This document shows, piece after piece, positions 42,688 to 52,379 of a stretch of DNA of 64,000 bases. The translations under genes and the position numbers were made by a program. Within the stretch, counting starts at the first letter, position 1. Every line of letters starts with the position of its first letter. Source of the stretch: Rhizorhabdus histidinilytica (GTDB lineage: Bacteria > Pseudomonadota > Alphaproteobacteria > Sphingomonadales > Sphingomonadaceae); assembly GCF_900167915.1 (NCBI RefSeq), contig NZ_FUYM01000001.1, forward strand, positions 372,001-436,000, written 5' to 3'. Below the pieces are notes generated by a model. It worked only from the letters and a program-made list of their open reading frames with translations, did no database searches and was not told where the DNA came from.

Positions 42688-44622
42688 TCAGCCCCTCGGC
42701 TTCAACAACATGTCCAGCCATGCCGAGCCGCTCCCCGTCCGCTCCAGCCGCGGATAGCGGTTGCCGCCATAATAGGGGATCGCGACCGTCCGGTACTGGT
42801 CGCCGCGCCGGACCAGCAGCTCGATCGGCTTGCGGGTCGAGGTCGCGTCGTCGATCCGTTCGGCCAGCTTGCCGCTGTCGAAGCTTTCGCCGTCGAGCGC
42901 GACGATGCTGTCGTTGTTGGTGAGGCCGGCGGCGAAGGCCGGGCTGTCCCAGATCACCTGCTCGATCCGGCGGTCGCCGCTGTCGATCACCAGGCCCAGC
43001 GAATAGCTGAAGTCGGCGACCTTGCGCCGGCGTTCCTCGATCCGCCAGAAATTGGTCGGCTTGTTCGAATAGACCAGCCGGTATCCGCCCTGGGCGATCC
43101 AGTCGAGCGGCGCATGCGGCCGGGCCTGCTCGACCCGGTCGCGCAGGAACCCCGCCCAGTCATGGGCGGCGATGCCGTTGAGCGTCGCGACGACATCGTC
43201 GAGCGTGTAGGTCAGCGTTCCCCAGTCGCCGTCGCGCATGCCGAAGAAGGCGCGCGCGAAATCGTCGAGCGAGCGCCGCCCGCCGGTCAGCGCGCGAAGC
43301 TGCATGTCGACGTCGAGCCAGACGAGCATGCCTTCGTTGTAATAATCCTCCGATCGCTGCAGGCTCGTCCAGGGCTGGGGGCGGCGCGCGGCGATGATCG
43401 GATCGTTGGTGGTGTCGATCAGCGGGCGCCATTGCCGGCCGGGACGCCCGTCGAGCTGCGCCGCCGCCATCGCCAGATAGGCGAGCGTGTCGTCGGGCGA
43501 GACCAGGCCCGATCGCGCCTGCAGAACATAACCCCAATATTGGGTCTGTCCCTCATAGACCCAAAGCAGCGAGTTGCGCATCGGCACGCTGTAGTCGGGG
43601 GTGTAGAGATCGGCCCCGCGCCGGTACTTGCCGTTCCAGCTATGGACATATTCGTGCGGCAGCAGGTTGTGGCGCGCGGTCTGCTCCTCCCAGCGGGTGA
43701 AATAGCCGGTCGCGACGCCGTTCTCGCTCGACCGCTGATGCTCGAGGCCGATCCCGCCGAGCCGGTCGCTGATCGACAGCAGGAAATCATAATGATCGTA
43801 ATGCTCGGCGCCGAACAGTTTCACCGCCTGTTCGACCAGACGGCGATGCGCGTCGATCTGCGCGGTGCTGGCCTGCAATTCGTCGGGATGGTCGGCGGCG
43901 ACGTTCAGCCGGACCTTGGGGCTGAGCTGGACCTGGCGGAAATGGCGGCCAGCCAGCAGCGGGCTGTCGACCAGCGTCTCGAAATTGACGGGCTGGAAGG
44001 CGACCGTCGCCGATGTCCTGAGCGAGGCGGGCTCCAGCGCCGTCCCATAGCCCCAGCCGGCGGGCAGCACCACACTGGGGGCGACCGTGATCCGCCGGGT
44101 GAAATAGCCGGCCGGATAGAAGGCGGTCAGGTTCCATTGCAGGCTCAGCATGTCGCCGGTCATCACCACCCGGCCCTGCGAGCTGCTGGTGGGCGAGACA
44201 TAGTCGAACGACAGGGCGATCGACCGCGCCCCCGCGGGCACGTCGACCTGGATCGCATAGACGTCGACCGGATCGCGCTTCCACGCGAGCGGCCGGCCGT
44301 TGGCGGTGATCGCGATGTTGGCGATGTCGTCGATCGGCCCGCGCGGGGCGTGGTTGCCCGGCAGCCATTGCGGGTAGAGCAGATAGAGCTTGCCCGCGCC
44401 CGCGACCGGAATCTGCTCGCGTATGCGGAAGACGCCGCGCGCCACGTCGGTCGCATCGACGGTCAGCTCGATCGTGCCGGGATAGGCGATGTCGCGGGCG
44501 GCGGGGACCTGTCGCTCGATCGGCAGCGGCTGGGGCAGGCTGAGCTCGACGGCGGTGGCGGGAACGGGGGCGGCCAGGGTGAAGGCCAGGACGGAAAGCG
44601 GAAGCGAAGGGAAACGGTGCAT
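42688..44622 (-). CDS. Peptidase M61 family protein (glycyl aminopeptidase type) with PDZ domain
   Basis: The 644-residue exported protein has a signal peptide (LPLSVLAFTLAAPVPATA), an N-terminal beta domain, a metallopeptidase domain with HEYVHSWN near residue 330 (zinc HExxH) and the third ligand in YEGQTQYWG, and a C-terminal PDZ domain (QVIWDSPAFAAGLTNNDSIV). M61 enzymes prefer N-terminal glycine or alanine. A small gene lies 57 bases upstream on the same strand. Confidence 0.93.
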   Translation of the reverse strand: MHRFPSLPLSVLAFTLAAPVPATAVELSLPQPLPIERQVPAARDIAYPGTIELTVDATDVARGVFRIREQIPVAGAGKLYLLYPQWLPGNHAPRGPIDDIANIAITANGRPLAWKRDPVDVYAIQVDVPAGARSIALSFDYVSPTSSSQGRVVMTGDMLSLQWNLTAFYPAGYFTRRITVAPSVVLPAGWGYGTALEPASLRTSATVAFQPVNFETLVDSPLLAGRHFRQVQLSPKVRLNVAADHPDELQASTAQIDAHRRLVEQAVKLFGAEHYDHYDFLLSISDRLGGIGLEHQRSSENGVATGYFTRWEEQTARHNLLPHEYVHSWNGKYRRGADLYTPDYSVPMRNSLLWVYEGQTQYWGYVLQARSGLVSPDDTLAYLAMAAAQLDGRPGRQWRPLIDTTNDPIIAARRPQPWTSLQRSEDYYNEGMLVWLDVDMQLRALTGGRRSLDDFARAFFGMRDGDWGTLTYTLDDVVATLNGIAAHDWAGFLRDRVEQARPHAPLDWIAQGGYRLVYSNKPTNFWRIEERRRKVADFSYSLGLVIDSGDRRIEQVIWDSPAFAAGLTNNDSIVALDGESFDSGKLAERIDDATSTRKPIELLVRRGDQYRTVAIPYYGGNRYPRLERTGSGSAWLDMLLKPRG

Positions 44623-44679
44623 CGGCAGGCGGCATCCATTCTGGTTATCGATCCAGCATGCCGCCTTGCCGCGCGTTCG

Positions 44680-44850
44680 TCACCCCTTCCTCTGCGTCGG
44701 CCCGTTGCAGACCGGCCGGCGCCATTCGATGCGGACGTCCTCGGTCGCCGGCCAGGCCTGGTGTTCCGCCCACCAGCGGATCGCGCCGCCGATCCGTTCG
44801 CGCAATCCCATGGGACGGGAGGTTGCCTGCTTCTTCCTTATCTGGGCCAT
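44680..44850 (-). CDS. Small unidentified protein (56 aa)
   Basis: An ATG at 44850 has a strong ribosome site, AAGGAGG, 8 bases upstream, and the frame runs to TGA at 44680-44682. The product is basic, starting MAQIRKKQATSRPMGLRERI, with a tryptophan-rich middle (IRWWAEHQAWPATEDVRIEW). No membrane span is evident. It is divergent from the LysR gene and may precede the M61 gene in one transcript. I do not recognise the family. Confidence 0.6.
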   Translation of the reverse strand: MAQIRKKQATSRPMGLRERIGGAIRWWAEHQAWPATEDVRIEWRRPVCNGPTQRKG

Positions 44851-44912
44851 CACGATGTCCTCCTTGGTGACGGCCTTTCAAATATGCCTGTTCCTTGTCC
44901 GGCGCCAATCGG

Positions 44913-44932
44913 TTATCGATCTCCCTAGATAA
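44913..44932. promoter_or_regulatory. Candidate LysR-type operator
   Basis: TTATC and GATAA are separated by 10 bases in the 97-base gap between the LysR gene and the divergent small gene. The symmetric T-N-A form is that of LysR-family sites, which usually lie in such divergent gaps. No binding data exist here. Confidence 0.45.
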
Positions 44933-44947
44933 GGAGGGTTTATCATC

Positions 44948-45832
44948 ATGGCCCGACAGATCCCACCGCTCAGCGCGGTGCGCGTGTTCGAGGCGGCGGC
45001 CCGGCACCTCAACTTCACCCGCGCCGCCGAGGAACTGGCGATGACCCAGGCGGCGGTCAGCTATCAGATAAGGATGATCGAGGATCGGCTGGGCACGCCG
45101 TTGTTCGTTCGCAGCGGCCGGCGGGTCTCGCTGAGCCCTGCGGGGGAGCGGCTGGCGCCGGCCGTCACCGCCGCGTTCGACCGGCTCGACGAAGCCTTCG
45201 CCAAGGTCCGCCTTGTCGAAAGCGGGGTGCTGACGATCAGCGCCGCGCCCGGCATCGCCGCGGGCTGGCTCGGTCCGCGCCTCGCCCGTTTCCAACTCGC
45301 CAAGCCAGATATCGCGGTGCGGCTGCTGGCCAGCCATGAGCTGGTCGACTTCGCCCGCGACGAGGTCGACGTCGGCATCCGTATCGGCCAGGGCGCATGG
45401 CCGGGGCTGCGCGCGATCGAGATGTTCGGGGCCGAATTCACGCCGATGTGCAGCCAGGCCTATATCGATCGGATGGGGCCGTTCACCGACCCCGTCCAGC
45501 TTCTCGACACATTGCGCATGAACTCGGACGACGTCTGGTGGCGGGCATGGTTCTCGCAGGTCGGTGTCGCCGTCCCCGACGATCTCGACCGCAGGTCGAT
45601 CCATGTCGACTCGCAGGTGATCGAGGGTATGGCCGCGCTGGCCGGGGAGGGGGTGGCGATGCTGACGCCGCGCTTCTGGCCGTTCGAGCTCGCCACCGGA
45701 CGCCTCGTCCAGATATTCCCCCATGTCGGGGACGGCGGCAGCTTCTGGCTGGTCTACCCCGAGCACAAGCACGCCTCGCCCAAGGTGAAGGCCTTCCGCG
45801 AATGGCTGATGGCCGAAGTGCGGGCGGGGTAG
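44948..45832 (+). CDS. LysR-family transcriptional regulator, GcvA-like
   Basis: The 294-residue regulator opens PPLSAVRVFEAAARHLNFTR and AAEELAMTQAAVSYQIRMIE, the helix-turn-helix of the GcvA branch, followed by the effector domain (GVLTISAAPGIAAGWLGPRL, EVDVGIRIGQGAWPGL). GcvA relatives control glycine cleavage or other local genes. The divergent small protein and M61 genes are the likely targets. Confidence 0.9.
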   Translation: MARQIPPLSAVRVFEAAARHLNFTRAAEELAMTQAAVSYQIRMIEDRLGTPLFVRSGRRVSLSPAGERLAPAVTAAFDRLDEAFAKVRLVESGVLTISAAPGIAAGWLGPRLARFQLAKPDIAVRLLASHELVDFARDEVDVGIRIGQGAWPGLRAIEMFGAEFTPMCSQAYIDRMGPFTDPVQLLDTLRMNSDDVWWRAWFSQVGVAVPDDLDRRSIHVDSQVIEGMAALAGEGVAMLTPRFWPFELATGRLVQIFPHVGDGGSFWLVYPEHKHASPKVKAFREWLMAEVRAG

Positions 45833-45840
45833 GCATTCAA

Positions 45841-45869
45841 TTCCTCCCCATGCATCGCATGGGGAGGAA
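45841..45869. repeat. Family B hairpin
   Basis: The perfect 13-bp stem ttcctccccatgc/gcatggggaggaa with loop ATC lies between the LysR stop and parC. It is the same hairpin that closes the block at 14898-15030. Confidence 0.85.
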
Positions 45870-45905
45870 CTTGGAAGCGGCGACTTTCCTCGCTAGAGCT
45901 TGTCC

Positions 45906-48158
45906 ATGACCGATATCGCCGAGCTGCCCGAAGACAGCGTCCGCAACACCCCCTTCGACAGCGCCCTGTCCGATCGCTATCTCGTCTACGCGCTGTCGAC
46001 GATCACGGCGCGCTCGCTGCCCGATGTGCGGGACGGGCTGAAGCCCGTGCATCGGCGCCTGCTCTGGGCGATGCGACTGCTGCGGCTCGATCCGGCGTCG
46101 GGCTACAAGAAGTGCGCCCGCGTCGTCGGCGATGTGATCGGCAAATATCACCCGCATGGCGACCAGTCGGTCTATGATGCGATGGTCCGCCTCGCCCAGA
46201 CCTTCTCGCTGCGCTACCCGCTGGTCGACGGTCAGGGCAATTTCGGCAACATCGACGGCGATAACGCCGCGGCGATGCGCTATACGGAGGCGCGGCTGAC
46301 CGCCGCGGCCGGCGAACTGATGGCCGGCCTCGACGAAGGCACGGTCGATTTCCGCCCCACCTACAATGGCGAGGAGGAAGAGCCGGAGATCTTCCCCGGT
46401 CTCTTCCCGAACCTGCTCGCCAACGGTGCCACCGGCATCGCCGTCGGCATGGCGACCTCGATCCCGCCGCACAACGTGGCCGAGCTGATCGACGCCGCGG
46501 TGCTGCTGATCGACAAGCCCGAGGCCGAGACGGTCGAGCTGCTAGACCATGTGAAGGGCCCCGATTTCCCGACCGGCGGCGTGCTGGTCGACAGCCCGGC
46601 GGTGATCGCCGAGGCCTATGCCAGCGGACGCGGCGCCTTCCGCGTGCGTGCGAAGATCGACAAGGTCGACGAGAAGGGGGGCGGCTGGCACCTCGTCGTC
46701 GGCGAGATTCCCTATCAGGTCCAGAAGTCGAAGCTGATCGAGCAGATCGCCGAGCTGATCAACGACAAGAAGCTGCCGATCCTCGCCGACGTCCGTGACG
46801 AGAGCGACGAAGAGGTCCGCATCGTCCTTGAGCCGCGCAGCCGCACGGTCGATGCCGAGATGCTGATGGAAAGCCTGTTCCGGCTGACCGACCTCGAGGT
46901 TCGCGTTTCGCTCAACCTCAACGTGCTCGACGACACGCGCACGCCGATGGTGATGAGCCTCAAGCAGGCGCTCGCCGCCTGGCTCAAGCACCAGTTCGAG
47001 GTGCTGGTCCGTCGCTCGCAGCACCGGCTTGCCAAGATCGCCGACCGGATCGAGCTGCTTGACGGCTATCTGATCGTCTATCTCAACCTCGACCGGGTCA
47101 TCCAGATCATCCGGGAGGAGGACGAGCCCAAGCCGGTGATGATGGCCGAGTTCGGCCTGACCGACCGCCAGGCCGAGGCGATCCTCAACATGCGCCTGCG
47201 CAGCCTGCGCCGGCTCGAGGAGATGGAGATCAAGAAGGAGCGCGCGACGCTCGATGCCGAGGGCAAGGAACTGGAGGCGCTGATCGCCAGCCCGGCGCGG
47301 CAGCGCACCCGGATGAAGCGCGACCTCGCCGCACTGCGCGAGCGCTACGGCCCCGAGACCGCGCTCGGCGCGCGCCGCACCCTCCTGTCCGAAGCTGCGC
47401 CGGCGCGCGAGATTCCGCTGGAGGCGATGGTCGAGCGCGAGCCGGTGACGGTGATCCTGTCGCAGCGCGGATGGATCCGCGCGATGAAAGGGCATCTCGA
47501 CGAAGCGGCGCAGGCGGCGGTCAAGTTCAAGGAGGGCGACGGCCCGGCCCACGCGATCCGCGCCCAGACCACCGACCGCATCCTGCTGGCGACCGACCAG
47601 GGCCGCTTCTACACCCTGCCGGCGGACAAGCTGCCGGGCGGCCGCGGCTTTGGCGAGCCGGTCCGCCTGTTCGCCGACATCGACGCCGACGCGCGGGTGG
47701 CGGCGCTGCTGGTGGCGAAGCCGGGCGCCGAACTGCTGCTCGCTTCGGGCGATGGCAAGGGCTTCGTCGTCGACATGGCCGATGTCGCCGCCGAGACGCG
47801 CAAGGGCAAGCAGGTCGTCAACCTGCGCGAGGGCGGACGGCTCAAGGTCGTCCATCCGGTGGCGCAGGGCGACGACTATGTCGCTGCGATCGGCGACAAT
47901 CGGAAGATGGTGATCTTCCCGCTCGGCGAGCTGCCGCGCATGGCGCGCGGGCAGGGGGTTACCATCCAGCGCTACAAGGACGGCGGGCTGTCCGACGCGA
48001 TCAGCTTCAAGCTCGACGAGGGGCTGAGCTGGACGATGGGCGGCGAGACCGGTCGGACCCGGACCGAGACCGACTTGACCCCATGGCGCGCGGCGCGCGG
48101 CGCGGCCGGACGGATGCCGCCGGTCGGCTTTCCGCGTGACAACCGTTTCCGGGGATGA
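45906..48158 (+). CDS. parC: DNA topoisomerase IV subunit A ParC
   Basis: ParC cuts and rejoins DNA to unlink daughter chromosomes. The 750-residue protein has the catalytic tyrosine Y126 in [11 protein letters not shown], the winged-helix region with [20 protein letters not shown] and a C-terminal beta-pinwheel. Its length is shorter than GyrA and the GyrA box (QRRGGKG) is absent; [17 protein letters not shown] is ParC-like. The residue at the quinolone-contact serine position is Q87, next to S88, and D91 aligns with the acidic position. ATG 45906 is preferred to TTG 45900. Confidence 0.95.
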   Translation: MTDIAELPEDSVRNTPFDSALSDRYLVYALSTITARSLPDVRDGLKPVHRRLLWAMRLLRLDPASGYKKCARVVGDVIGKYHPHGDQSVYDAMVRLAQTFSLRYPLVDGQGNFGNIDGDNAAAMRYTEARLTAAAGELMAGLDEGTVDFRPTYNGEEEEPEIFPGLFPNLLANGATGIAVGMATSIPPHNVAELIDAAVLLIDKPEAETVELLDHVKGPDFPTGGVLVDSPAVIAEAYASGRGAFRVRAKIDKVDEKGGGWHLVVGEIPYQVQKSKLIEQIAELINDKKLPILADVRDESDEEVRIVLEPRSRTVDAEMLMESLFRLTDLEVRVSLNLNVLDDTRTPMVMSLKQALAAWLKHQFEVLVRRSQHRLAKIADRIELLDGYLIVYLNLDRVIQIIREEDEPKPVMMAEFGLTDRQAEAILNMRLRSLRRLEEMEIKKERATLDAEGKELEALIASPARQRTRMKRDLAALRERYGPETALGARRTLLSEAAPAREIPLEAMVEREPVTVILSQRGWIRAMKGHLDEAAQAAVKFKEGDGPAHAIRAQTTDRILLATDQGRFYTLPADKLPGGRGFGEPVRLFADIDADARVAALLVAKPGAELLLASGDGKGFVVDMADVAAETRKGKQVVNLREGGRLKVVHPVAQGDDYVAAIGDNRKMVIFPLGELPRMARGQGVTIQRYKDGGLSDAISFKLDEGLSWTMGGETGRTRTETDLTPWRAARGAAGRMPPVGFPRDNRFRG

Positions 48159-48257
48159 GGCGCGGGGCATCGGTCCGCGCGGTCTTGCCGTAGAAACAGA
48201 GCATTAACCCTGTGCTGCTAATCCCGCTCGACCATGCGGGCGGCAAAAACCCATATC

Positions 48258-50018
48258 ATGTCCACATCCGACAAGGTCGGCGGCGATCCCGCATTGCCCA
48301 TGCACAAGCTGCCCGCCGCGCTCCAGGAACTGCTCGATACGCCGCGCTCCGCCGCCCAGCAGGAGTTCATCGACACCCTGCCGATCGCGATCGCACTGGT
48401 CTGCCTGGTCGACAGGAAACCGACGATTCTGGCGAGAAACCGCGCTTTCCTGCAGCTCGTCAACCGTCATAGCCGCCGCCGCGAGATCGAGCCGGGACGC
48501 GACCTGTGCGTCGGCATCGCCCTGCCGCTGCTGCCCGAGATCGAGGATTTCCTGAACGGCGACGAGCGCGACCGATCGTTCGACATGCAGGAGGGCGACG
48601 GCATCAGCGGACGCCATTTCGCCGTCCGACTGTCGCGCCTGTCGGGCGGCGAATCACCCGTGCCACGCTGCATCCTGTCGTTGATCGACCGGACCCAGCA
48701 GGTCGAGGGGGAGCGGTCGCTGCGCACCCAGATGCTGCGCGACAGCCTGACCGGCCTGCCGAACCGCGCCGCCTTCGCCGAGCAGGTCGAGCAGGCGATG
48801 CTCAACTTCACGGCCGAGGGGCGCCAGTTCGCGGTGCTGCTGATCGACCTCACCCGGTTCAGCCGGGTCAACGAGGGTGTCGGCTCGCTCGCCGGCGACG
48901 AGCTGATCATCACCGTCGCGCGCCGGCTGGTCTCGGCGCTGCGCGCCGGCGACGTGCTCGCGCGGTTGGCCGGTGACGAATTCGCCGTGTTGCTCGGCGT
49001 TGCCGACGATCCGTCGGAGGCGATGTCGGCCGCGCGCCGCATGCAGGCCTGCCTCGCCACGCCGATCCGGCTTGGCGACCTCGAGATCAAGATCGATTGC
49101 GCGGTCGGGGTGGCGATGATGGCGTCGACCATCGATGACGCAGAGGACCTGATCCGCAACGCCCAGTTCGCAATGAAGCGGGCCAAGCAGTCGGGTCATG
49201 CCGAGCTCTATCAGGCCGGTGACGGCGTCAGCGCGCGCCAGCGCTTCAGCCTGGAAACCGAACTGCGCCGCGCGATCGAGCGCGACCAGCTCCATCTCGC
49301 CTTCCAGCCACTGATCGAGCTGTCGACCGGCCGGGTGATCGGCTTCGAGGCGCTGGCCCGCTGGGACCACCCCGAAAAGGGCGCAATCTCCCCGGTCGAC
49401 TTCATTCCGGTCGCCGAGGAGTCGGGGTTGATCGTCGCGCTCGGCCGCTGGGCGCTGCGCGCCGCCACTCGCACCCTCGCCGAATGGGACCGCAAGGCCG
49501 GCGCGCCGCTGCCCGTGCACATGGCGGTCAACGTCTCGGCGGTGCAGTTCCAGCGCGACGACGTCGTGTCGGCGGTCAAGGCCGCGCTGACCGAGAGCGG
49601 CATCGCCGGCAACCGGCTCAAGATCGAGCTGACCGAAAGCTGCATCGTCAGCGATCCGGACGGTATCGCCCGGGTGCTCCGTGCGATCCACGATCTCGAC
49701 GTCACTATCGCGATGGACGATTTCGGCACCGGCTATTCGAGCCTCGCCTATCTGCAGCGGCTGCCGATCGACGTGCTGAAGATCGACCGCAGCTTCGTCG
49801 CGCCGATGCTTCACGACCGCGATTCGGTCGCGATTGTCCGCGCCATTCTCGGCCTGGCCTCGGCACTGGGCATGGCGACGACCGCAGAGGGCGTCGAATC
49901 GGAAGCGCTGATCGAGACGCTGATCGGCCTCGGTTGCGACATCGCCCAGGGTTATTATTTCGCGCGGCCGCTGCCGTCGGACGAAGCCTTCGCCTATTTG
50001 CGGTCGCGCCCGGCCTGA
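48258..50018 (+). CDS. c-di-GMP signalling protein: PAS-like, degenerate GGDEF, EAL
   Basis: The 586-residue cytoplasmic protein has a PAS-like N-terminal region (about 36-150), a GGDEF domain whose active site reads AGDEF (238-242), and an EAL phosphodiesterase domain with E364 (FEALARW), DDFGTGYSS and TTAEGVESE. The inhibitory RxxD site (RAGD, 229-232) is kept. It therefore likely degrades c-di-GMP, with the GGDEF part sensing nucleotides. ATG 48258 or 48234 could start it; neither has a good ribosome site. The end overlaps the convergent CCA gene by 25 bases. Confidence 0.9.
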   Translation: MSTSDKVGGDPALPMHKLPAALQELLDTPRSAAQQEFIDTLPIAIALVCLVDRKPTILARNRAFLQLVNRHSRRREIEPGRDLCVGIALPLLPEIEDFLNGDERDRSFDMQEGDGISGRHFAVRLSRLSGGESPVPRCILSLIDRTQQVEGERSLRTQMLRDSLTGLPNRAAFAEQVEQAMLNFTAEGRQFAVLLIDLTRFSRVNEGVGSLAGDELIITVARRLVSALRAGDVLARLAGDEFAVLLGVADDPSEAMSAARRMQACLATPIRLGDLEIKIDCAVGVAMMASTIDDAEDLIRNAQFAMKRAKQSGHAELYQAGDGVSARQRFSLETELRRAIERDQLHLAFQPLIELSTGRVIGFEALARWDHPEKGAISPVDFIPVAEESGLIVALGRWALRAATRTLAEWDRKAGAPLPVHMAVNVSAVQFQRDDVVSAVKAALTESGIAGNRLKIELTESCIVSDPDGIARVLRAIHDLDVTIAMDDFGTGYSSLAYLQRLPIDVLKIDRSFVAPMLHDRDSVAIVRAILGLASALGMATTAEGVESEALIETLIGLGCDIAQGYYFARPLPSDEAFAYLRSRPA

Positions 50019-51199
50019 GCGGTTTCTTCGGCGGCGAGCCGCGCGACGCGCGCGTCGTCCGGAAAACCCTCCGCGATCCAGCGCCTCTCGATCGCCTGCA
50101 GCGTCGCCGCAACCACCGGCCCCGGCTTCAACCCCATCGCGATCAGGTCGCCGCCGCCGATCGGCAGGCGCGGCCGCTCCCACCCGTCGAGTGCGTCGAG
50201 GTCAAGCGTCTCGGCCGGACGATCGCCGCGCAACAGCAGGTCCGACGCGACCTCCACGCCGAAGCGGTAGGCGAGCGCACGCGGCGCATCGTCGATCCCC
50301 GAGGCCGCCTGCTCCAGCCGCCGGGTCGCCGCCTTGGACAGCTTGAGCCGCTGCGCGATCGCGACCACGATCGACGGATCGGGCGGGAGCAGCGCGCCCA
50401 GCCGCCGCAGCGGATCGGGGTTCGTCCCGGCGGCCGTCTCGCGCACGATCAGCCGGTCGAGCCGGGCGACGCCCTCGTCGGCGATTTCGGGAAGGATCGG
50501 CCGGAAGATGCCGCTGTCATGCATCAGCCTGACGGTCGGCGCGGGATCGACGACGCCAAGCAGCTTGAGCAGCTCGTCGGCGATCCGCTCGCGCGACAGC
50601 GCCATCAGGTCGTTGGCCCGGGCGATGCAGGCGTCGAGCGCGGCCGGGTCGGGCGTGCCCCTCCCGAAGCGGGCGTGGAAGCGGAACAGGCGCAGGATAC
50701 GCAGATGATCTTCGGCGATCCGGCGCAACGGATCGCCGATGAAGCGGACCAGCCCGGCGTCCAGGTCGGCGCGGCCGCCGAAATAGTCGTGGATGGCGCC
50801 GGTCGACGGGTCGGCCGACAGCGCGTTGATCGTGAAGTCGCGGCGGGCGGCATCCTCGCGCCATTCGTCGGTGAAGGCGACGACGGCGCGACGGCCGTCG
50901 GTGGCGACGTCGCGGCGCAGCGTCGTCACCTCGACGGGGCCCGACGGCAGCAGCGCGGTGACGGTGCCATGGGCGATGCCGGTCGGGATCGCCTTGAAGC
51001 CGGCGGCGGCTATCCGGCGGCTGCTCTCCTCGGGCAGCAGCCGGGTCGCGCAGTCGATGTCCTTGACCGGCAGGCCGAGCAGCGTGTCACGCACCGCGCC
51101 GCCGACGAAGCGGACATCGCCTTCCGCTGCGCCGAGCGCCTCGATCAGCCGGTCGAGCCCAGGCCGGTGCCGCCAGGGAGCGTCGGGCAGCAGCGTCAT
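49994..51199 (-). CDS. cca: CCA tRNA nucleotidyltransferase / poly(A) polymerase family
   Basis: The 401-residue class II nucleotidyltransferase adds or repairs the 3' CCA of tRNA. It has the phosphate-binding GGAVRDTLLG with the metal pair in KDIDCATRLLP, the RRDFTINAL block, DPLRRIAEDHLRILRLFRFH and the ERI helix (SRERIADELLKLL). A CCA-adding role is the usual assignment in alphaproteobacteria; A-adding cannot be excluded. Its start overlaps the Nudix stop as ATGA. Confidence 0.92.
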   Translation of the reverse strand: MTLLPDAPWRHRPGLDRLIEALGAAEGDVRFVGGAVRDTLLGLPVKDIDCATRLLPEESSRRIAAAGFKAIPTGIAHGTVTALLPSGPVEVTTLRRDVATDGRRAVVAFTDEWREDAARRDFTINALSADPSTGAIHDYFGGRADLDAGLVRFIGDPLRRIAEDHLRILRLFRFHARFGRGTPDPAALDACIARANDLMALSRERIADELLKLLGVVDPAPTVRLMHDSGIFRPILPEIADEGVARLDRLIVRETAAGTNPDPLRRLGALLPPDPSIVVAIAQRLKLSKAATRRLEQAASGIDDAPRALAYRFGVEVASDLLLRGDRPAETLDLDALDGWERPRLPIGGGDLIAMGLKPGPVVAATLQAIERRWIAEGFPDDARVARLAAEETAQAGRDRK

Positions 51200-51801
51200 G
51201 CCGTCCCCTCCAGCGCACCGCGCAGCCGCGGCGCGAGCTCGACGATCAGGCCGGCGGTGACGCCCCAGATGCGCTGGTCGGGCCAGTCGATCTCATAATA
51301 TTGCCGGGGGCTGCCTTCGAAGATCACCGAGCGGCGCAGATGGTTGGCCTCCGCCAGCAGGACGTCGAGCGGCACCTCGAACAGCCCGGAGACCTCGCTC
51401 TCCTGCGGGTGGAGCTCGATTCCCTCGGGGATGACGCCGACGACCGGGGTGATCAGATAGCCCGAACGGGTCGCATAGGGGCGCGACGTGCCCACCACGT
51501 CGACCCGCTCGCTCGGCAGGCGGACCTCTTCCCACGCCTCGCGCAACGCCGCGTCGACCGGTCCGCCGTCATCGGGATCGAGCCGGCCTCCGGGAAAGGC
51601 GACCTGGCCGGCATGCGCGCGCAGCGCCTCGTGCCGCACGGTCAGCAGGACGCGGGGGCGGGGAGCCTCGATGATCGGCACGAGCACGGCGGCGCGGGTC
51701 AACGTCGCGATGTCGCCGACCATGCCGATCTCGTCGATCAGCGGCGCGGCGTCGCTCGCGTCGGCGAAGCTGCCGCGCAGCCGGTCGGCCAGCGCGGTCA
51801 T
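51196..51801 (-). CDS. Nudix hydrolase, CoA pyrophosphatase type
   Basis: The 201-residue protein has the Nudix box GGRLDPDDGGPVDAALREAW followed by EEV, and the upstream HAGQVAFPGG typical of the NUDT7/YeaB CoA pyrophosphatase group. It probably splits CoA or short-chain acyl-CoA to phosphopantetheine and ADP. Both ends overlap neighbours by 4 bases, so it is inside a tight operon. Confidence 0.92.
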   Translation of the reverse strand: MTALADRLRGSFADASDAAPLIDEIGMVGDIATLTRAAVLVPIIEAPRPRVLLTVRHEALRAHAGQVAFPGGRLDPDDGGPVDAALREAWEEVRLPSERVDVVGTSRPYATRSGYLITPVVGVIPEGIELHPQESEVSGLFEVPLDVLLAEANHLRRSVIFEGSPRQYYEIDWPDQRIWGVTAGLIVELAPRLRGALEGTA

Positions 51802-52364
51802 TGCGCGTCGAGCGCGAAGAAGCTGCCTTCGCTCCACAGTCCCGGCGGGTCGGCGCCCTCGTCGAGCGCGAGGTTGACCATCTCATAATAGACCGGCCGC
51901 GCGATCAGCGCGTCGAGGCCGCTGCGCACCGTCACGTAGGGATGGGGGCCGTCGTCGCGCTCGACGATCCGCAGCGGATGCGCCGCGTCGGCGACGACCA
52001 GATCGCCGGTGTTGAGCCGGAAGGCGATCCGCCGTGCCCGACCTTCGCCCTCCACCTTCATCTCGACCGCGACGAAGGGGGCGTCGTCGACGGCGATCGA
52101 CAGCTTCTCGGCGGGGGTGACGAGGACATAGCCGCCGTCGGGCTCGCGCCGCAGGATCGTCGAGAACAGCCGTACCATCGCCAGGCGTCCGATCGGCGAC
52201 CCCTCATGGAACCAGGTGCCGTCGCTGGCGATCCGCATGAAGCTGTCGCCGCAATGCGCCGGATTCCATTTCTCGACGGGCGGCAGGCGGTTGTCGGCCG
52301 CGAAGGCGGCGATGTCGCTCAGCGACAGTCCGGCGAAATCGGGAGGCGGCGTGCTTTCGGGCAT
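51798..52364 (-). CDS. DUF1285 protein
   Basis: The 188-residue protein matches the DUF1285 family pattern: NPAHCGDSFMRIASDGTWFH, EGSPIGRLAMVRLFSTILRR and YVLVTPAEKLSIAVDDAPFV. The fold is beta-rich. Its role is unknown; it is widely found next to the Nudix and CCA genes in alphaproteobacteria, which is general knowledge. Confidence 0.88.
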   Translation of the reverse strand: MPESTPPPDFAGLSLSDIAAFAADNRLPPVEKWNPAHCGDSFMRIASDGTWFHEGSPIGRLAMVRLFSTILRREPDGGYVLVTPAEKLSIAVDDAPFVAVEMKVEGEGRARRIAFRLNTGDLVVADAAHPLRIVERDDGPHPYVTVRSGLDALIARPVYYEMVNLALDEGADPPGLWSEGSFFALDAQ

Positions 52365-52379
52365 GACGGCGATGTGCCG

